A stretch of DNA of 40,419 nucleotides from Alishewanella aestuarii B11. GTDB lineage: Bacteria > Pseudomonadota > Gammaproteobacteria > Enterobacterales > Alteromonadaceae. Below are positions 1-9,085 of the stretch, in pieces (within the stretch, counting starts at the first letter, position 1; each line of letters begins with the position of its first letter). The DNA lies in contig NZ_ALAB01000020.1 in the NCBI RefSeq assembly GCF_000280055.1, positions 1-40,419 of the forward strand, in the 5' to 3' direction. Both the position numbers and the translations under genes were made by a program. Under the pieces are notes generated by a model. That model was not told the origin of the DNA. It worked only from the letters and a program-made list of their open reading frames with translations, and made no database searches.

Positions 1-85
1 ATAACTTTAGTGATGAAGAATTTATTGCTCAGTCAGCGGCTTATCGTTATTCTAAAGCTAAGGGTTCACAAAGGTTATGTAACAG
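1..85. other. Window edge upstream of mshI, no gene called
   Basis: No coding region can be supported here. On the + strand, frame 3 stays open from the window edge but would run about 140 bases into mshI before stopping. Frame 1 stays open to 106-108. All three minus-strand frames contain stops. An AAGG at 71-74 is the only candidate ribosome binding site for mshI. The 3' end of an upstream gene could lie here but cannot be placed from this much sequence. Confidence 0.3.
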
Positions 86-1039
86 ATGTTGCAGCAATTT
101 TGGCGTAGGTTTTCAGGTCAGGCTCCGGGCGTTAGATCCTTGCTGGTACTACATCTGCAGGAACACCAAATTCATCTCTTGTCGGCGCGGGCGGATAAGC
201 TTAAATCCGGCTTATCTGCCCCGGTAAGCCGGCTTGTGCCGTTACAGGGCGCGACAGTGTTAACGGCCTTGCCAGCCCTGTTAAAAGAGTTGCCGGCGAG
301 TGCGGTCAGTATCGTATTGGGTCCGGAGCATTATCAGTTACTGCCGCTGGATAAACCCAATATCCCTGCCGCTGAAATGCATCAGGCTTTGCCCTGGCTG
401 CTGAAGGACATCTGTAATTTACCACCGGAAGATATGCAGCTCGACTATCTTGATATGCCGGCAACTGCCGGTGCCAGTGCTAAGGTGAATGTGGTGGTTG
501 CCAGTAAAGGTTTTTTACAGCAACTCTGTAAGCTGCTGGTCGACGCCGGCCATCAGCCTCAGCAAATTCTGGCCGAAGAATTGTTAAGTCGCGATCTGTT
601 ACCGTCGCAGGGGCCGACCCGGTTAATTGTGCAACAACAGCCCGGTCATGAAGTGATTTTAAAGGTCGTTCGCGACGGCCAGCTCTGCTTTAGCCGGCAT
701 TTACGCGGCTACCAGCAGCTGTTGAAGAGCAGTAGCACTGAGTTACAGTTTGGCTTGCTGGATAACTTGCTGCTGGAAGTGCAGCGCTCGATGGATTTTA
801 TTGAAGCCCAGCTGAAGTTACCTCCGGTGCGTGAAATTTTGCTACTGCTGGCGCACCCGCAGTTAGCCGAGCTGCCGGCGTTATTTCAACAAGCCGGCTT
901 TAATCAGGCCAAGGTGCTGACCCTACCTGATAATTGGCAGTGGGCACGACAGCTGGAGCTGCCATTACACTGGCCAGCGATAGTGGCGCTGCATCGTCTA
1001 CAGCAACCGGTAGAGGTGACCCTTGAAGCAGCAAGTTAA
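86..1039 (+). CDS. mshI: MSHA biogenesis protein MshI (PilM-like)
   Basis: A 317-residue protein that opens the pilus locus. Gene order identifies it: it is followed by PilN-, PilO- and PilP-like genes, as in type IV pilus alignment subcomplexes (PilM-N-O-P). PilM-type proteins are cytoplasmic, actin-like fold proteins that hold the inner-membrane part of the pilus machine. No signal peptide or membrane segment is visible, which fits a cytoplasmic protein. The ATG at 86 begins MLQQFW; an AAGG lies 11 bases upstream, a weak ribosome binding site. Its last 17 bases overlap the next gene, which suggests translational coupling. The assignment rests on synteny and general resemblance; I see no strongly diagnostic motif. 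Confidence 0.85.
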   Translation: MLQQFWRRFSGQAPGVRSLLVLHLQEHQIHLLSARADKLKSGLSAPVSRLVPLQGATVLTALPALLKELPASAVSIVLGPEHYQLLPLDKPNIPAAEMHQALPWLLKDICNLPPEDMQLDYLDMPATAGASAKVNVVVASKGFLQQLCKLLVDAGHQPQQILAEELLSRDLLPSQGPTRLIVQQQPGHEVILKVVRDGQLCFSRHLRGYQQLLKSSSTELQFGLLDNLLLEVQRSMDFIEAQLKLPPVREILLLLAHPQLAELPALFQQAGFNQAKVLTLPDNWQWARQLELPLHWPAIVALHRLQQPVEVTLEAAS

Positions 1040-1613
1040 TCTCTTTTCTGCCAGCTTATTGCCGGCACAACCGGTATTGCCGCTGCGCAATCTGGGGATT
1101 TATAGCGCCGTATTAGTCGGGCTTATGCTGCTGTTGATGGCAGCATTAAGTTATCTGAGCCAACAGCAATTACAGACAGTGCAGGCGTTACAATTACAGC
1201 AGCAACAATTACAGCAACAAGCCGAAACCTTGCAACTGGCTTTATTGCAACGACAGCCAGACAGCCAGTTGCAGCAGCAATTGCTGCTGGCGCAGCAGGA
1301 TCAGCTGCGACGTCAGGCCTTGTTACAGTTTCTGTTACAGCAGCAAAACGGTACCCGTTTTAGCCCGGTACTGACGGCATTAGTAAAAATAGACCGGCCG
1401 GAGCTTTGGTTAGAGCGCTTTCGTCTGAGCAGTAATGGCAGCAGTTGGCAGGGACTAACCCAACAACCGGCCAGTGTCGCGCTCTGGTTAAATGAGCTGT
1501 CACAAATCAGCGAATTAAAAGGCCAGCAATTTCAGCAGGTGCAATTACAACAACAGGCAGAGTCATCCTTAGTGCAATTTAAGTTGGATAGTCACCCGGG
1601 AGCAACGCCATGA
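1023..1613 (+). CDS. PilN-like MSHA biogenesis protein
   Basis: A 196-residue bitopic inner-membrane protein. It has a short N-terminal cytoplasmic tail with the NLF motif (residues 6-8, resembling the INL/NLL motif by which PilN binds PilM), one membrane helix at about 25-45, then a very glutamine-rich predicted coiled coil (about 46-105) and a periplasmic globular part. This layout is that of PilN/GspL C-terminal proteins. The start is a TTG at 1023, chosen because GAGG lies 6-7 bases upstream and no ATG is available near the N terminus. It overlaps the end of mshI by 17 bases, and its own stop overlaps the mshJ start (ATGA). Some genomes name this position mshI2; I leave the symbol blank because naming varies. 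Confidence 0.8.
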   Translation: MKQQVNLFSASLLPAQPVLPLRNLGIYSAVLVGLMLLLMAALSYLSQQQLQTVQALQLQQQQLQQQAETLQLALLQRQPDSQLQQQLLLAQQDQLRRQALLQFLLQQQNGTRFSPVLTALVKIDRPELWLERFRLSSNGSSWQGLTQQPASVALWLNELSQISELKGQQFQQVQLQQQAESSLVQFKLDSHPGATP

Positions 1614-2266
1614 GCGCAACCAGTTGGCAGCAATTAAATTCGCGTTATGACGCACTGAAGCTAAGAGAAAAACGGCTGGTTTTCTTCAGCCTGCTGTTAG
1701 TGCTGGTTTATTTGTTACTGATATTGTTGATAGAGCCTGCCTGGCTGCGCTATCAGCAAGCCCAGCGCCAAACCGCGCAGCTACAACAGCAACTGGCGGC
1801 ATTAACGGCGCAAAATGAACAGCTGGCTCAAGAGCTTAGTGTTGATATTAACCAGCCGCTGCGCCAACAACTGGCACAGCAACTTGAGCTGAATCAGCAG
1901 CAGACAGAGCAACTTAAACCCTTTCAGGCCCGTTTTATCACCGGTAGCCAAACTGTGGCGCTGTTACACGATGTCCTTGCCGAACTGAAAGCCTTACAGC
2001 TAGTGTCATTACAAGCAGCTCCCGCGCAGCCCATGCATCTGCCGGGACAAGACAGTGCTGAACCGCCGGCTCTGTATCAACACCTGACCACTGTCGTGGT
2101 GCAGGGGACATATGACGAGCTGCAGCAGTTAGTGCAGGCATTAGAACGCTTGCCCTGGCTGCTGCGCTGGCAACAACTGGACTATCAGGTCCAACAATAT
2201 CCGCTGGCGCATCTGACGCTGCAACTGGCTACGGTAAGTGAACATGAAAGCTATATTCAGTTTTAG
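1610..2266 (+). CDS. mshJ: MSHA biogenesis protein MshJ (PilO/GspM-like)
   Basis: A 218-residue bitopic protein. A cytoplasmic stub of about 22 residues is followed by a strong membrane helix at about 25-43, a Gln/Leu-rich coiled coil (about 50-105) and a C-terminal periplasmic domain. That is the PilO/GspM plan, and it forms the inner-membrane alignment complex with the PilN-like partner. The start ATG overlaps the preceding stop (ATGA at 1610-1613), a typical coupling arrangement. The 3' end overlaps mshK by 23 bases. Function is assigned by architecture and position between the PilN-like gene and mshK. Confidence 0.85.
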   Translation: MSATSWQQLNSRYDALKLREKRLVFFSLLLVLVYLLLILLIEPAWLRYQQAQRQTAQLQQQLAALTAQNEQLAQELSVDINQPLRQQLAQQLELNQQQTEQLKPFQARFITGSQTVALLHDVLAELKALQLVSLQAAPAQPMHLPGQDSAEPPALYQHLTTVVVQGTYDELQQLVQALERLPWLLRWQQLDYQVQQYPLAHLTLQLATVSEHESYIQF

Positions 2267-2561
2267 TCTGTTGCTGTTGGCACTGCCACTGCAGGCCGAT
2301 CCAACCCGACCACCGGCAACAGTGCAGGCCCAGCAGCAGGGCGCTCAGAGCATGGCTGCGCCAGGGCCGCGGCTGGAGCTGATTATTGAGACAGCCAATG
2401 GTTATCAGGCTATGCTAAATGGCAACTTAGTCAAAGCCGGCGATCGTTTCGGGCACTACCGGGTGCAGAGTATTACGGCTGAACGTGTCGTGTTGGTTGG
2501 CGATAGCGGGCAGTTACAACTTTCGATTAATAATAAAAAGATCAAAACCTATGAACCTTAG
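2244..2561 (+). CDS. mshK: MSHA biogenesis protein MshK (PilP-like)
   Basis: A 105-residue secreted protein. The N terminus (MKAIFSFSLLLLALPLQADP) is a clear signal peptide with a probable cut after LQA. The mature part contains DPTRPP, a motif seen at the start of PilP/MshK/GspC-like periplasmic proteins, followed by a small HR-type beta domain (LVKAGDRFGHYRVQSI). Such proteins link the inner-membrane complex to the secretin. I chose the ATG at 2244 over the in-frame GTG at 2238 because it gives a standard signal peptide. The stop codon overlaps the mshL start codon region by 11 bases. Confidence 0.82.
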   Translation: MKAIFSFSLLLLALPLQADPTRPPATVQAQQQGAQSMAAPGPRLELIIETANGYQAMLNGNLVKAGDRFGHYRVQSITAERVVLVGDSGQLQLSINNKKIKTYEP

Positions 2562-4212
2562 TCGTCTGAGTTATTCCGTTGTCGCCGTATCCTCGCTGCT
2601 GTTAGCCGGTTGCAAGATCACACCGGATCCCAAGGTCACTGCCGATGCCACTAATCAGTTATCGCAGGCGGCGTCTATGCCGGCACCTGTGGTGGCAAAT
2701 CCTGCGGTACCTTTAGCGGTGCAACAGGAAGTGCTGGCCGAATCGCTGCGGCCGCTGCTGCGCAATGAACCCCGATTTAATGTGAATGCGCAGGATGTGG
2801 CCTTGCCGGATTTTCTGCGCTCGCTGGTGGCGGATACGCCATACAGTATGGTGGTACACCCCGAGGTGAGCGGCCGCATCAGCCTGCAGTTAAAGCAGGT
2901 TACGTTGGCCGAGACGTTGGAGCAGGTCAGACAGCTGTTTGGCTTAGATGTGCGGCAAAGTGGCAGTATCTTTCAGGTATTTCCGGCGGCGCTGCGTACC
3001 GAAACTATCGCCGTTAACTATTTGATGTTACAGCGTCAGGGCTTGTCGGCCATTACCGTGAACTCGGGTGGCGTCTCGCAAAACAGTAATAATCAAAGTA
3101 ATCAGAATAACCGTGGCAATTTTAATAGCAATAATCTGGGTAGCAGCAATAGCCTGGGAAACCAGGGCTCGATGGGTAATCAGCAGCAGTTTAGTGGCAG
3201 CAGTATCCAAACCGAGAACCGCACTGATTTTTGGAAAGATTTAGAGCAAACGCTGCAGGCCTTTTTAGCTCAAGCACCGGAGCGAATGGTGGTGGTTAGT
3301 CCGCAGGCTGGCCTGGTAACAGTACGCGCCATGCCGGATGAAATTGCGGCCATCCGTGCCTTTCTGGGGCAAACTGAGCAGCATTTGCAGCGCCAGGTGG
3401 TACTGGAAGCACGGATTATTGAAGTTACACTTAATGACGATTACCAGCAGGGGATTAACTGGCAAAATGCCCTGGCCTCTATTCGCAGCACCGAGTTTAA
3501 CTTAACGACCTCTGGTATTACCCCGGCAAACGCCTTAACTGCTCAGCTGGGCGGCGTAACGGCGATCAGTTTTAATAATGCCGACTTTAACGGTGTGATT
3601 AACCTGCTGCAAACGCAGGGCAATGCCCAGGTCTTATCCAGCCCTCGGGTTACGGCGATGAATAATCAAAAGGCGGTGATTAAGGTTGGCCAGGATGAGT
3701 ACTTTGTGACCGATGTGACCAGTAACACTACCATTGCCGGCACCGGTGCCACCACCACCTCACCCAACATCAGTTTACAGCCGTTTTTCTCCGGTATCGC
3801 ACTGGACGTGACACCACAAATTGATGCCCAGGGAGCGGTGATCCTGCATGTTAACCCGTCGGTAACCGAAACCTCGGAGCAAAGCAAAACCATCCGTTTT
3901 AGTGACGAAACCGTGGTGTTGCCGCTGGCGCAAAGTAATATCCGCCAGTCGGATACCCTGATCCGCGCCCGTAGCGGTGAGATAGTGGTCATCGGTGGCC
4001 TGATGCAAACGGTAAAGTCTGATTCAGTCTCACGTACGCCAATCCTGGGTGCGATTCCGGGGCTGGGCCAGCTATTTACCAGCAAACGGCAAATCGAACA
4101 GAAGAAAGAGCTGGTGATCCTGTTAAAGCCGACGGTTGTCGAGCCGGGTGTCTGGCAGCAGCAAATTGGCCAATCCAGCGAGCAGCTGCAGCGCTGGCAG
4201 CAAGGGCAATAA
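2551..4212 (+). CDS. mshL: MSHA outer-membrane secretin MshL
   Basis: A 553-residue lipoprotein secretin that forms the outer-membrane pore for the pilus. The N terminus has a lipobox (LLAGC, Cys at about 21). A secretin/TonB short N-terminal (STN) domain lies at about 60-140 (NVNAQDVALPDFLRSLV onward). It is followed by an N-domain region interrupted by an Asn/Ser/Gln/Gly-rich stretch of about 45 residues (near 165-210), and then the secretin core. The core includes QVLSSPRVTAMNNQKAVIKVG, the VPV-like beta-barrel segment and the closing GEIVVIGGLM / LVILLKPTVV signature. The start is the ATG at 2551; an upstream in-frame start would add residues in front of the signal peptide and is rejected. 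The low-complexity insert is variable in such secretins. Confidence 0.93.
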   Translation: MNLSRLSYSVVAVSSLLLAGCKITPDPKVTADATNQLSQAASMPAPVVANPAVPLAVQQEVLAESLRPLLRNEPRFNVNAQDVALPDFLRSLVADTPYSMVVHPEVSGRISLQLKQVTLAETLEQVRQLFGLDVRQSGSIFQVFPAALRTETIAVNYLMLQRQGLSAITVNSGGVSQNSNNQSNQNNRGNFNSNNLGSSNSLGNQGSMGNQQQFSGSSIQTENRTDFWKDLEQTLQAFLAQAPERMVVVSPQAGLVTVRAMPDEIAAIRAFLGQTEQHLQRQVVLEARIIEVTLNDDYQQGINWQNALASIRSTEFNLTTSGITPANALTAQLGGVTAISFNNADFNGVINLLQTQGNAQVLSSPRVTAMNNQKAVIKVGQDEYFVTDVTSNTTIAGTGATTTSPNISLQPFFSGIALDVTPQIDAQGAVILHVNPSVTETSEQSKTIRFSDETVVLPLAQSNIRQSDTLIRARSGEIVVIGGLMQTVKSDSVSRTPILGAIPGLGQLFTSKRQIEQKKELVILLKPTVVEPGVWQQQIGQSSEQLQRWQQGQ

Positions 4213-4215
4213 CGC

Positions 4216-5094
4216 ATGTATACCGGCTATTTTCAGCTGACGCAGATTCCGTTCAGTCTGACGCCGGATACCGCTTTTTATCTGCAGTTACCTCAGCATG
4301 AAGCCGCGCTGACCACCTTGCGTACCGCTATTGACAGTGGCGAGGGCTTTATCAAGGTTACCGGTGAAGTCGGGACCGGTAAAACGCTGCTTTGTCGTTT
4401 GCTGCTCAAGCACGCGCCAGCCAGTTGGCAGTTGGCTTATTTGCCGGATCCGGCGCTGACACCGCTGGAGCTACGCTGGGCGCTGGCGCAGGAACTGGGG
4501 TTGAAATACTCAGCGAATATCGATACCCCGCAGTTACTGCAATTATTACAACGTCAGCTAGTTTTGCTGGCTGGGCAGCAAAAACGGGTGGTGCTGGTCA
4601 TTGATGAAGCTCAGGCACTGCCGGATGATACGCTTGAAACGCTGCGGCTATTAACCAATCTGGAAACCGAGCAGCAAAAACTGTTACAGGTGGTGTTGTT
4701 TGCTCAGCCAGAGCTTGATAAAAGGCTGGCGAGTTCTGCTTTTCGCCAGTTACAACAACGTATTACCTTTTCGCAGCAACTTACAGGAATGACCGCAGCA
4801 CAGCTGCAGCATTATGTGCAGCACCGCCTACAGATCGCCGGCTCTACGCAGCAGCGTTTTTCTGTTACGGCATTAAAGCTGCTGCATGTATACAGCCGGG
4901 GTATTCCCAGGCTGGTGAATATTCTGGCGCACAAATGCCTGATGCTGGCTTATGGCGAGGGCGCCGCGCAGGTTAACTGGCGTCATATCCGTTTTGCCGC
5001 GGCAGATACGGCAGCAGTGCGCTGCCGTTCACATCACTGGCCGTTGCTGGGCCCGGCTTTACTCTGGTTAACGGCATTAAGGGTAAGCGGATGA
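4216..5094 (+). CDS. mshM: MSHA biogenesis ATPase MshM (ExeA/GspA-like)
   Basis: A 292-residue AAA-type ATPase of the ExeA/GspA group. It starts with the family hallmark YFQLTQIPFSLTPDTAFY. It has a Walker A GEVGTGKT at about 50-57 and a Walker B VVLVIDEAQ ending in D130-E131. The arginine-containing RQLQQRITFS region follows, then the winged-helix part with SRGIPRLVN. The C terminus ends in a short hydrophobic segment (about 273-288) that may anchor it in the inner membrane; ExeA homologues also carry a peptidoglycan-binding part, which is missing here. By analogy it would help the secretin assemble through the cell wall. The stop overlaps the mshN start (ATGA). Confidence 0.88.
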   Translation: MYTGYFQLTQIPFSLTPDTAFYLQLPQHEAALTTLRTAIDSGEGFIKVTGEVGTGKTLLCRLLLKHAPASWQLAYLPDPALTPLELRWALAQELGLKYSANIDTPQLLQLLQRQLVLLAGQQKRVVLVIDEAQALPDDTLETLRLLTNLETEQQKLLQVVLFAQPELDKRLASSAFRQLQQRITFSQQLTGMTAAQLQHYVQHRLQIAGSTQQRFSVTALKLLHVYSRGIPRLVNILAHKCLMLAYGEGAAQVNWRHIRFAAADTAAVRCRSHHWPLLGPALLWLTALRVSG

Positions 5095-6122
5095 GTGTGA
5101 TTAATAAAATGCTGCAGGATTTAGAGAAGCGCCAGGCCAGCACTAATGCTATTGGCCATTCTGCTGCGTTAAGTACCGACGTCCGCGGCGATAAGCCTTC
5201 GCAAAGTCATTGGCGACGTAATCTGCTGCTATTTGTGCTGGGCTTTTTAAGCTATCAGCTGGTGAAGTACTTTTGGTTTGATACTGATAAGTCTCTGGCT
5301 TTGCCGCAGTTCCAATCCCAGCCTCAGTCCCAGATCAGCGTGGCCTCACCGGCATTAGCTGTTACTGACACTGTCGCGCCTGAGCCAGTGGCAGCTTTGC
5401 CAGTTACGCTAACCGAACCTGAGGCTGGGGGCACGTCAACCGATGCTGTGATGCCGGCAGCAGCGCAGAACACGGCTGCCATTAGCAGCCAAAATGCGGT
5501 TGTGCTGGTTGCGTCGGCGCAGCCATTAGCAGAGCTATCTGTAATAGAGAACCCGGTAACAGAGAACCCAACTAAGCGGCAAACAGTACAAGAAGACGAT
5601 GCAGCCTTGGGATCTGAGCCAACAACACCTGTTGCTGTTGCAACAAGGCAGCCTCAGGCAGCCGCCAAGCCGCAGCCGGCAGCAAACCGTGGTGCCGGAC
5701 AACAAGCACCAACTTCAACTCAAGCCGGTAGCGGTCAGCTGGCGATTGAGCAAAGCCGGCCATCCTACTTAGAACAACAGATGTCGCAGGCCGCGGCCTT
5801 AGTAGCAGCCGGGCAGTTACAACAGGCTTTGCTTGAGCTTAATTCGCCTGTTTCGGCCAGCGAGTTTCCGGAATATCTGGCGCTTAGGGCTGCGATCCTG
5901 CAGCAACAGCAGGACTGGCCGGCTGCACTCTCGCTATATCAGCAGCTATTAACGGTTGAGCCGGCGCATCCAGGCTGGAACCTGGCGGCCGGAATAGCGG
6001 CAGCGCAGCAGGGGCAACAGGCATTGGCCAGGCAGTATTATCAGCAAGCCTGGCAACAACAGCAGCGTTTGGCACCGGCCAGCCAGCAATTTTTACAACA
6101 ACAACTGAATCAGATGAACTAA
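5091..6122 (+). CDS. mshN: MSHA biogenesis protein MshN (TPR)
   Basis: A 343-residue bitopic protein. It begins with MSVINKMLQDLEKRQ, a conserved opening of MshN and ExeB/PulB-like partners. One membrane helix lies at about 44-60. A long Ala/Pro/Gln/Thr-rich linker (about 65-225) then leads to a C-terminal tetratricopeptide region (about 225-340). It sits directly behind the AAA ATPase with an ATGA overlap, and the pair resembles the ExeA-ExeB module that interacts with peptidoglycan and secretin. Function is inferred from that pairing. The linker is probably disordered and spans the periplasm. Confidence 0.85.
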   Translation: MSVINKMLQDLEKRQASTNAIGHSAALSTDVRGDKPSQSHWRRNLLLFVLGFLSYQLVKYFWFDTDKSLALPQFQSQPQSQISVASPALAVTDTVAPEPVAALPVTLTEPEAGGTSTDAVMPAAAQNTAAISSQNAVVLVASAQPLAELSVIENPVTENPTKRQTVQEDDAALGSEPTTPVAVATRQPQAAAKPQPAANRGAGQQAPTSTQAGSGQLAIEQSRPSYLEQQMSQAAALVAAGQLQQALLELNSPVSASEFPEYLALRAAILQQQQDWPAALSLYQQLLTVEPAHPGWNLAAGIAAAQQGQQALARQYYQQAWQQQQRLAPASQQFLQQQLNQMN

Positions 6123-6126
6123 CACC

Positions 6127-7866
6127 ATGCAAAAACCAAAACTTAAAATGCGGCTGGGCGATCTGCTGGTTCACGAAAAAATTATCAGTGAACAGCAACT
6201 GCTGGAAGCCTTAAAGCGGCAGCAGGAAAGCGGTCGCAAGTTAGGGGCGACGCTGATTGAGCTGAATTTCCTGTCGGAGCAGCAGCTATTACAATTTTTG
6301 GCGCAGCAGCTGCAGCTGCCTTTTTTGGATATTGCACAGCGGCGGATTGAAGCTAAGGATGCCCAGCTATTATCCGAAGTCCAGGCGCGCCGCTTTCGGG
6401 CGCTGGTGCTGGAGGCCAATGAGCAATCCGTATTACTGGGAATGAGCGACCCGGCGGATCTGACGGCGCTGGATCAGTTATCGCAGTTTCTGGCGCCGCG
6501 GGAGATCCGACTCGCGGTAGTGCGGGAAAGCCAGCTAATGCAGGCGTTTGATACCCTGTATCGGCGCACCAAAGATATTGAAAGTTTTGCCACCCAGCTA
6601 AAGCAGGAATACGGTGCTGCGCCTGAGCAGGAATTTGCACTGGCCGAGCAGTCGGAAGCCGACAACACCATCTCGCGGTTACTGCAGTCGATTTTTGAAG
6701 ACGCAGTGCAGGTCCGCGCTTCAGATATCCATATTGAACCGGATGAAAAAGTGCTGCGCATTCGCCAGCGGATTGATGGCGTACTGCAGGAAAATATTCT
6801 GAATGAGGTCAGTATCGCGTCAGCACTGGTATTGCGCTTAAAGCTGATGGCCAGTCTCGATATTTCGGAAAAACGCTTGCCGCAGGACGGTCGCTTTCAG
6901 ATCACGGTAAAGCAACATAAGATTGATGTGCGGATGTCGACCATGCCGGTGCAATATGGCGAGTCGGTGGTTATGCGCTTACTGGATCAATCAGCCGGGG
7001 TGCTGACGCTGGAAGATACCGGTATGCCGGAGCAGATGCTGCGCCGGCTCAGACGCATTATGCAAAGCCCGCATGGTATGTTGCTCGTTACCGGGCCGAC
7101 CGGCTCCGGTAAAACCACTACTTTGTATGGCATGTTAAGTGAACTGAATCAGCCGGGCAGTAAGATTATTACGGTGGAAGATCCGGTGGAATACCGCCTG
7201 CCAAGGATAAATCAGGTGCAGGTAAACCCAAAAATTGATTTAAGTTTTAGTAAGGTACTCAGGACCACCCTGCGGCAGGACCCGGACATTATTATGGTGG
7301 GGGAAATGCGCGATCAGGAAACAGCTGAAATGGGCTTGCGTGGCGCCTTGACCGGCCACCTGGTGTTGTCTACCCTGCATACTAATGATGCGGTAACCAG
7401 TACGCTACGCTTAATTGATATGGGGGCCGCGCCTTATCTGGTAGCCAGTGCACTACGCGCTATTATTGCGCAGCGCCTGGTACGTCGGCTGTGTGAATAT
7501 TGTAAAACCCCATACCAGCCAGATGAGCTGGAGCAAAACTGGCTGCGCCATCATAAAATTCCGGAAGGCACGTCTTTCTGGCATGGGCCCGGTTGTCAGT
7601 CCTGCAATAATACCGGTTACAAGGGGCGGCTCGGGGTGTTCGAGCTGCTGGTACTGACTAAGCCGCTGGCTGATGCATTGAGACGAAACGATGCTGAGGC
7701 CTTTACCAGCCTGGCGTACCATAGCGAGGGTTTTGTCAGCCTGGGACTGATGGCGCTGGACTACGCCCGTAAAGGCGTGACCAGCCTGGAAGAGGTGATG
7801 AAGGTGTCGGAATATCTGGAGTCAGACCCGCAAAGCGCCTTTAGTGCGCTGTTAGCAGAGAGTTAA
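6127..7866 (+). CDS. mshE: MSHA pilus extension ATPase MshE, cyclic-di-GMP binding
   Basis: A 579-residue hexameric GspE/PilB-type ATPase that powers pilus extension at the inner membrane. The N terminus carries the two tandem MshEN motifs: the first starts RLGDLLVHEKIISEQQL (about residue 9) and the second KLGATLIELNFLSEQQL (about 38). In characterised MshE proteins these bind cyclic di-GMP, coupling pilus output to the second messenger. The ATPase core has a Walker A GPTGSGKT at 323-330, the Asp box and Walker B (DPDIIMVGEMRD, from about 385), and the His box (TLHTND). A zinc-type tetracysteine is present at C456, C459, C490 and C493. All key residues are intact, so it should be active. Confidence 0.95.
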   Translation: MQKPKLKMRLGDLLVHEKIISEQQLLEALKRQQESGRKLGATLIELNFLSEQQLLQFLAQQLQLPFLDIAQRRIEAKDAQLLSEVQARRFRALVLEANEQSVLLGMSDPADLTALDQLSQFLAPREIRLAVVRESQLMQAFDTLYRRTKDIESFATQLKQEYGAAPEQEFALAEQSEADNTISRLLQSIFEDAVQVRASDIHIEPDEKVLRIRQRIDGVLQENILNEVSIASALVLRLKLMASLDISEKRLPQDGRFQITVKQHKIDVRMSTMPVQYGESVVMRLLDQSAGVLTLEDTGMPEQMLRRLRRIMQSPHGMLLVTGPTGSGKTTTLYGMLSELNQPGSKIITVEDPVEYRLPRINQVQVNPKIDLSFSKVLRTTLRQDPDIIMVGEMRDQETAEMGLRGALTGHLVLSTLHTNDAVTSTLRLIDMGAAPYLVASALRAIIAQRLVRRLCEYCKTPYQPDELEQNWLRHHKIPEGTSFWHGPGCQSCNNTGYKGRLGVFELLVLTKPLADALRRNDAEAFTSLAYHSEGFVSLGLMALDYARKGVTSLEEVMKVSEYLESDPQSAFSALLAES

Positions 7867-7870
7867 GCCG

Positions 7871-9085
7871 ATGCCCGGTTTCCAGTATAGCGCCCGTGAT
7901 TTAAAAGGGCAGCCGGTAGCGGGGCAGTTAGAGGCTGCGGATCTGGCCGCTGCGGCCAATACGCTGCGTGAACGCGGCCTGATCCCTGTTGCGATTAACC
8001 CGCTGGCAGAGAGCAAGGGCGCAACCTGGTTTAGTTGGCAGGCTAAAGTTGGGCTGGATGAACTGATTATCTTTTCCCGGCAAATGTACTCGCTAAACAA
8101 AGCGGGGATCCCGATTATCCGCGCCATTAGCAGCTTACTGGAAAGTGCCCGTTCGGTGGCGATGCAACGGGTACTGACAGACGTGCTGGAGCAATTGCAA
8201 AATGGCCGTAATTTATCCACAGCAATGGCGGCACATCCGCAGGTATTTAACCGGCTGATTATCAGTATGGTGCATGTTGGCGAGAATACCGGCCGGCTGG
8301 ATGAAGCCTTTATGCAGCTCAGTTTTTATTTTGAGCAGGAGCAGGAAACCCGTAAACAGATCAAACAGGCCAGCCGTTATCCGACCATGGTGCTGATTGC
8401 CTTGTTGGTGGCGGTCGTGATTATGAACCTGTTCGTGATCCCGCAATTTGCTGCCATGTTCAGCCGCTTTAATGCGGAACTACCCTGGTCTACCAAGGTT
8501 CTGCTGGCCAGCTCAGGCTTTTTTACCGCTTACTGGCCCTATTTGTTATTTAGCAGCGTGGTACTGGTTTTCTGGTGGCGGCATTATCTGCAAACGGCCG
8601 CGGGCAAGCTCTGGTGGGGGCGGATAAAACTGCGCTTGCCACTGGTCGGCGATATTATTAACCGCGCCACGCTGGGGCGCTTTGCCCGCAGTTTTGGCAT
8701 GATGTTAAAGGCCGGGGTACCTATTACTACCGCGTTAAATCTGGTGGCAGAGGCGGTGGACAACGATCATCTGGGCGAGCTAATTCGCGAGATGCGGCGC
8801 AATATTGAACGCGGCGAGAGCCTGTACCGGGTGGCGCAGCAAAGCGGTATCTTTACGCCGCTGGTGCTGCAGATGTTATCGGTAGGCGAGGAAACCGGTC
8901 AGATGGATGAAATGCTGACGGAAGTGGCAGGCTTTTATGAGCGGGAAGTGGGCTTTGATTTAAAAAGCCTGACCAGCAAAATCGAACCGATTTTAATTGC
9001 GATAGTGGCAGCGATGGTCCTGATTCTGGCACTGGGCATCTTTACCCCAATGTGGGATATGCTGGATGCCTATAAAGGGCGTTAG
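7871..9085 (+). CDS. mshG: MSHA inner-membrane platform protein MshG
   Basis: A 404-residue polytopic GspF/PilC family protein, the membrane platform on which MshE acts. It opens with FQYSARDLKGQPVAGQLEA, typical of the family. Two T2SSF domains follow: the first centres on SRQMYSLNKAGIPIIRAI, the second on ARSFGMMLKAGVPITTAL with VGEETGQMDEML. Three membrane helices are visible at about 169-190, 215-235 and 370-395. The start lies 4 bases after the mshE stop, so the two are co-translated. A TTATCCACA sequence at 8213-8221 inside the gene matches the DnaA box but looks incidental. Confidence 0.95.
   Translation: MPGFQYSARDLKGQPVAGQLEAADLAAAANTLRERGLIPVAINPLAESKGATWFSWQAKVGLDELIIFSRQMYSLNKAGIPIIRAISSLLESARSVAMQRVLTDVLEQLQNGRNLSTAMAAHPQVFNRLIISMVHVGENTGRLDEAFMQLSFYFEQEQETRKQIKQASRYPTMVLIALLVAVVIMNLFVIPQFAAMFSRFNAELPWSTKVLLASSGFFTAYWPYLLFSSVVLVFWWRHYLQTAAGKLWWGRIKLRLPLVGDIINRATLGRFARSFGMMLKAGVPITTALNLVAEAVDNDHLGELIREMRRNIERGESLYRVAQQSGIFTPLVLQMLSVGEETGQMDEMLTEVAGFYEREVGFDLKSLTSKIEPILIAIVAAMVLILALGIFTPMWDMLDAYKGR

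Noticed and set aside
3..224. Open + strand frame from the window edge, possible end of an upstream gene
   Set aside because: It would overlap mshI by about 140 bases and its later part is rich in Cys and Arg, as expected from out-of-frame reading of mshI.
3666..4217. 183-codon open frame antisense to mshL
   Set aside because: It lies wholly opposite a well-supported secretin and its product is Cys/Ser-rich without any family resemblance.
8213..8221. Perfect DnaA box inside mshG
   Set aside because: It is a single box inside conserved coding sequence (N-L-S-T), without an inverted partner or the CCGGTACCGG core.
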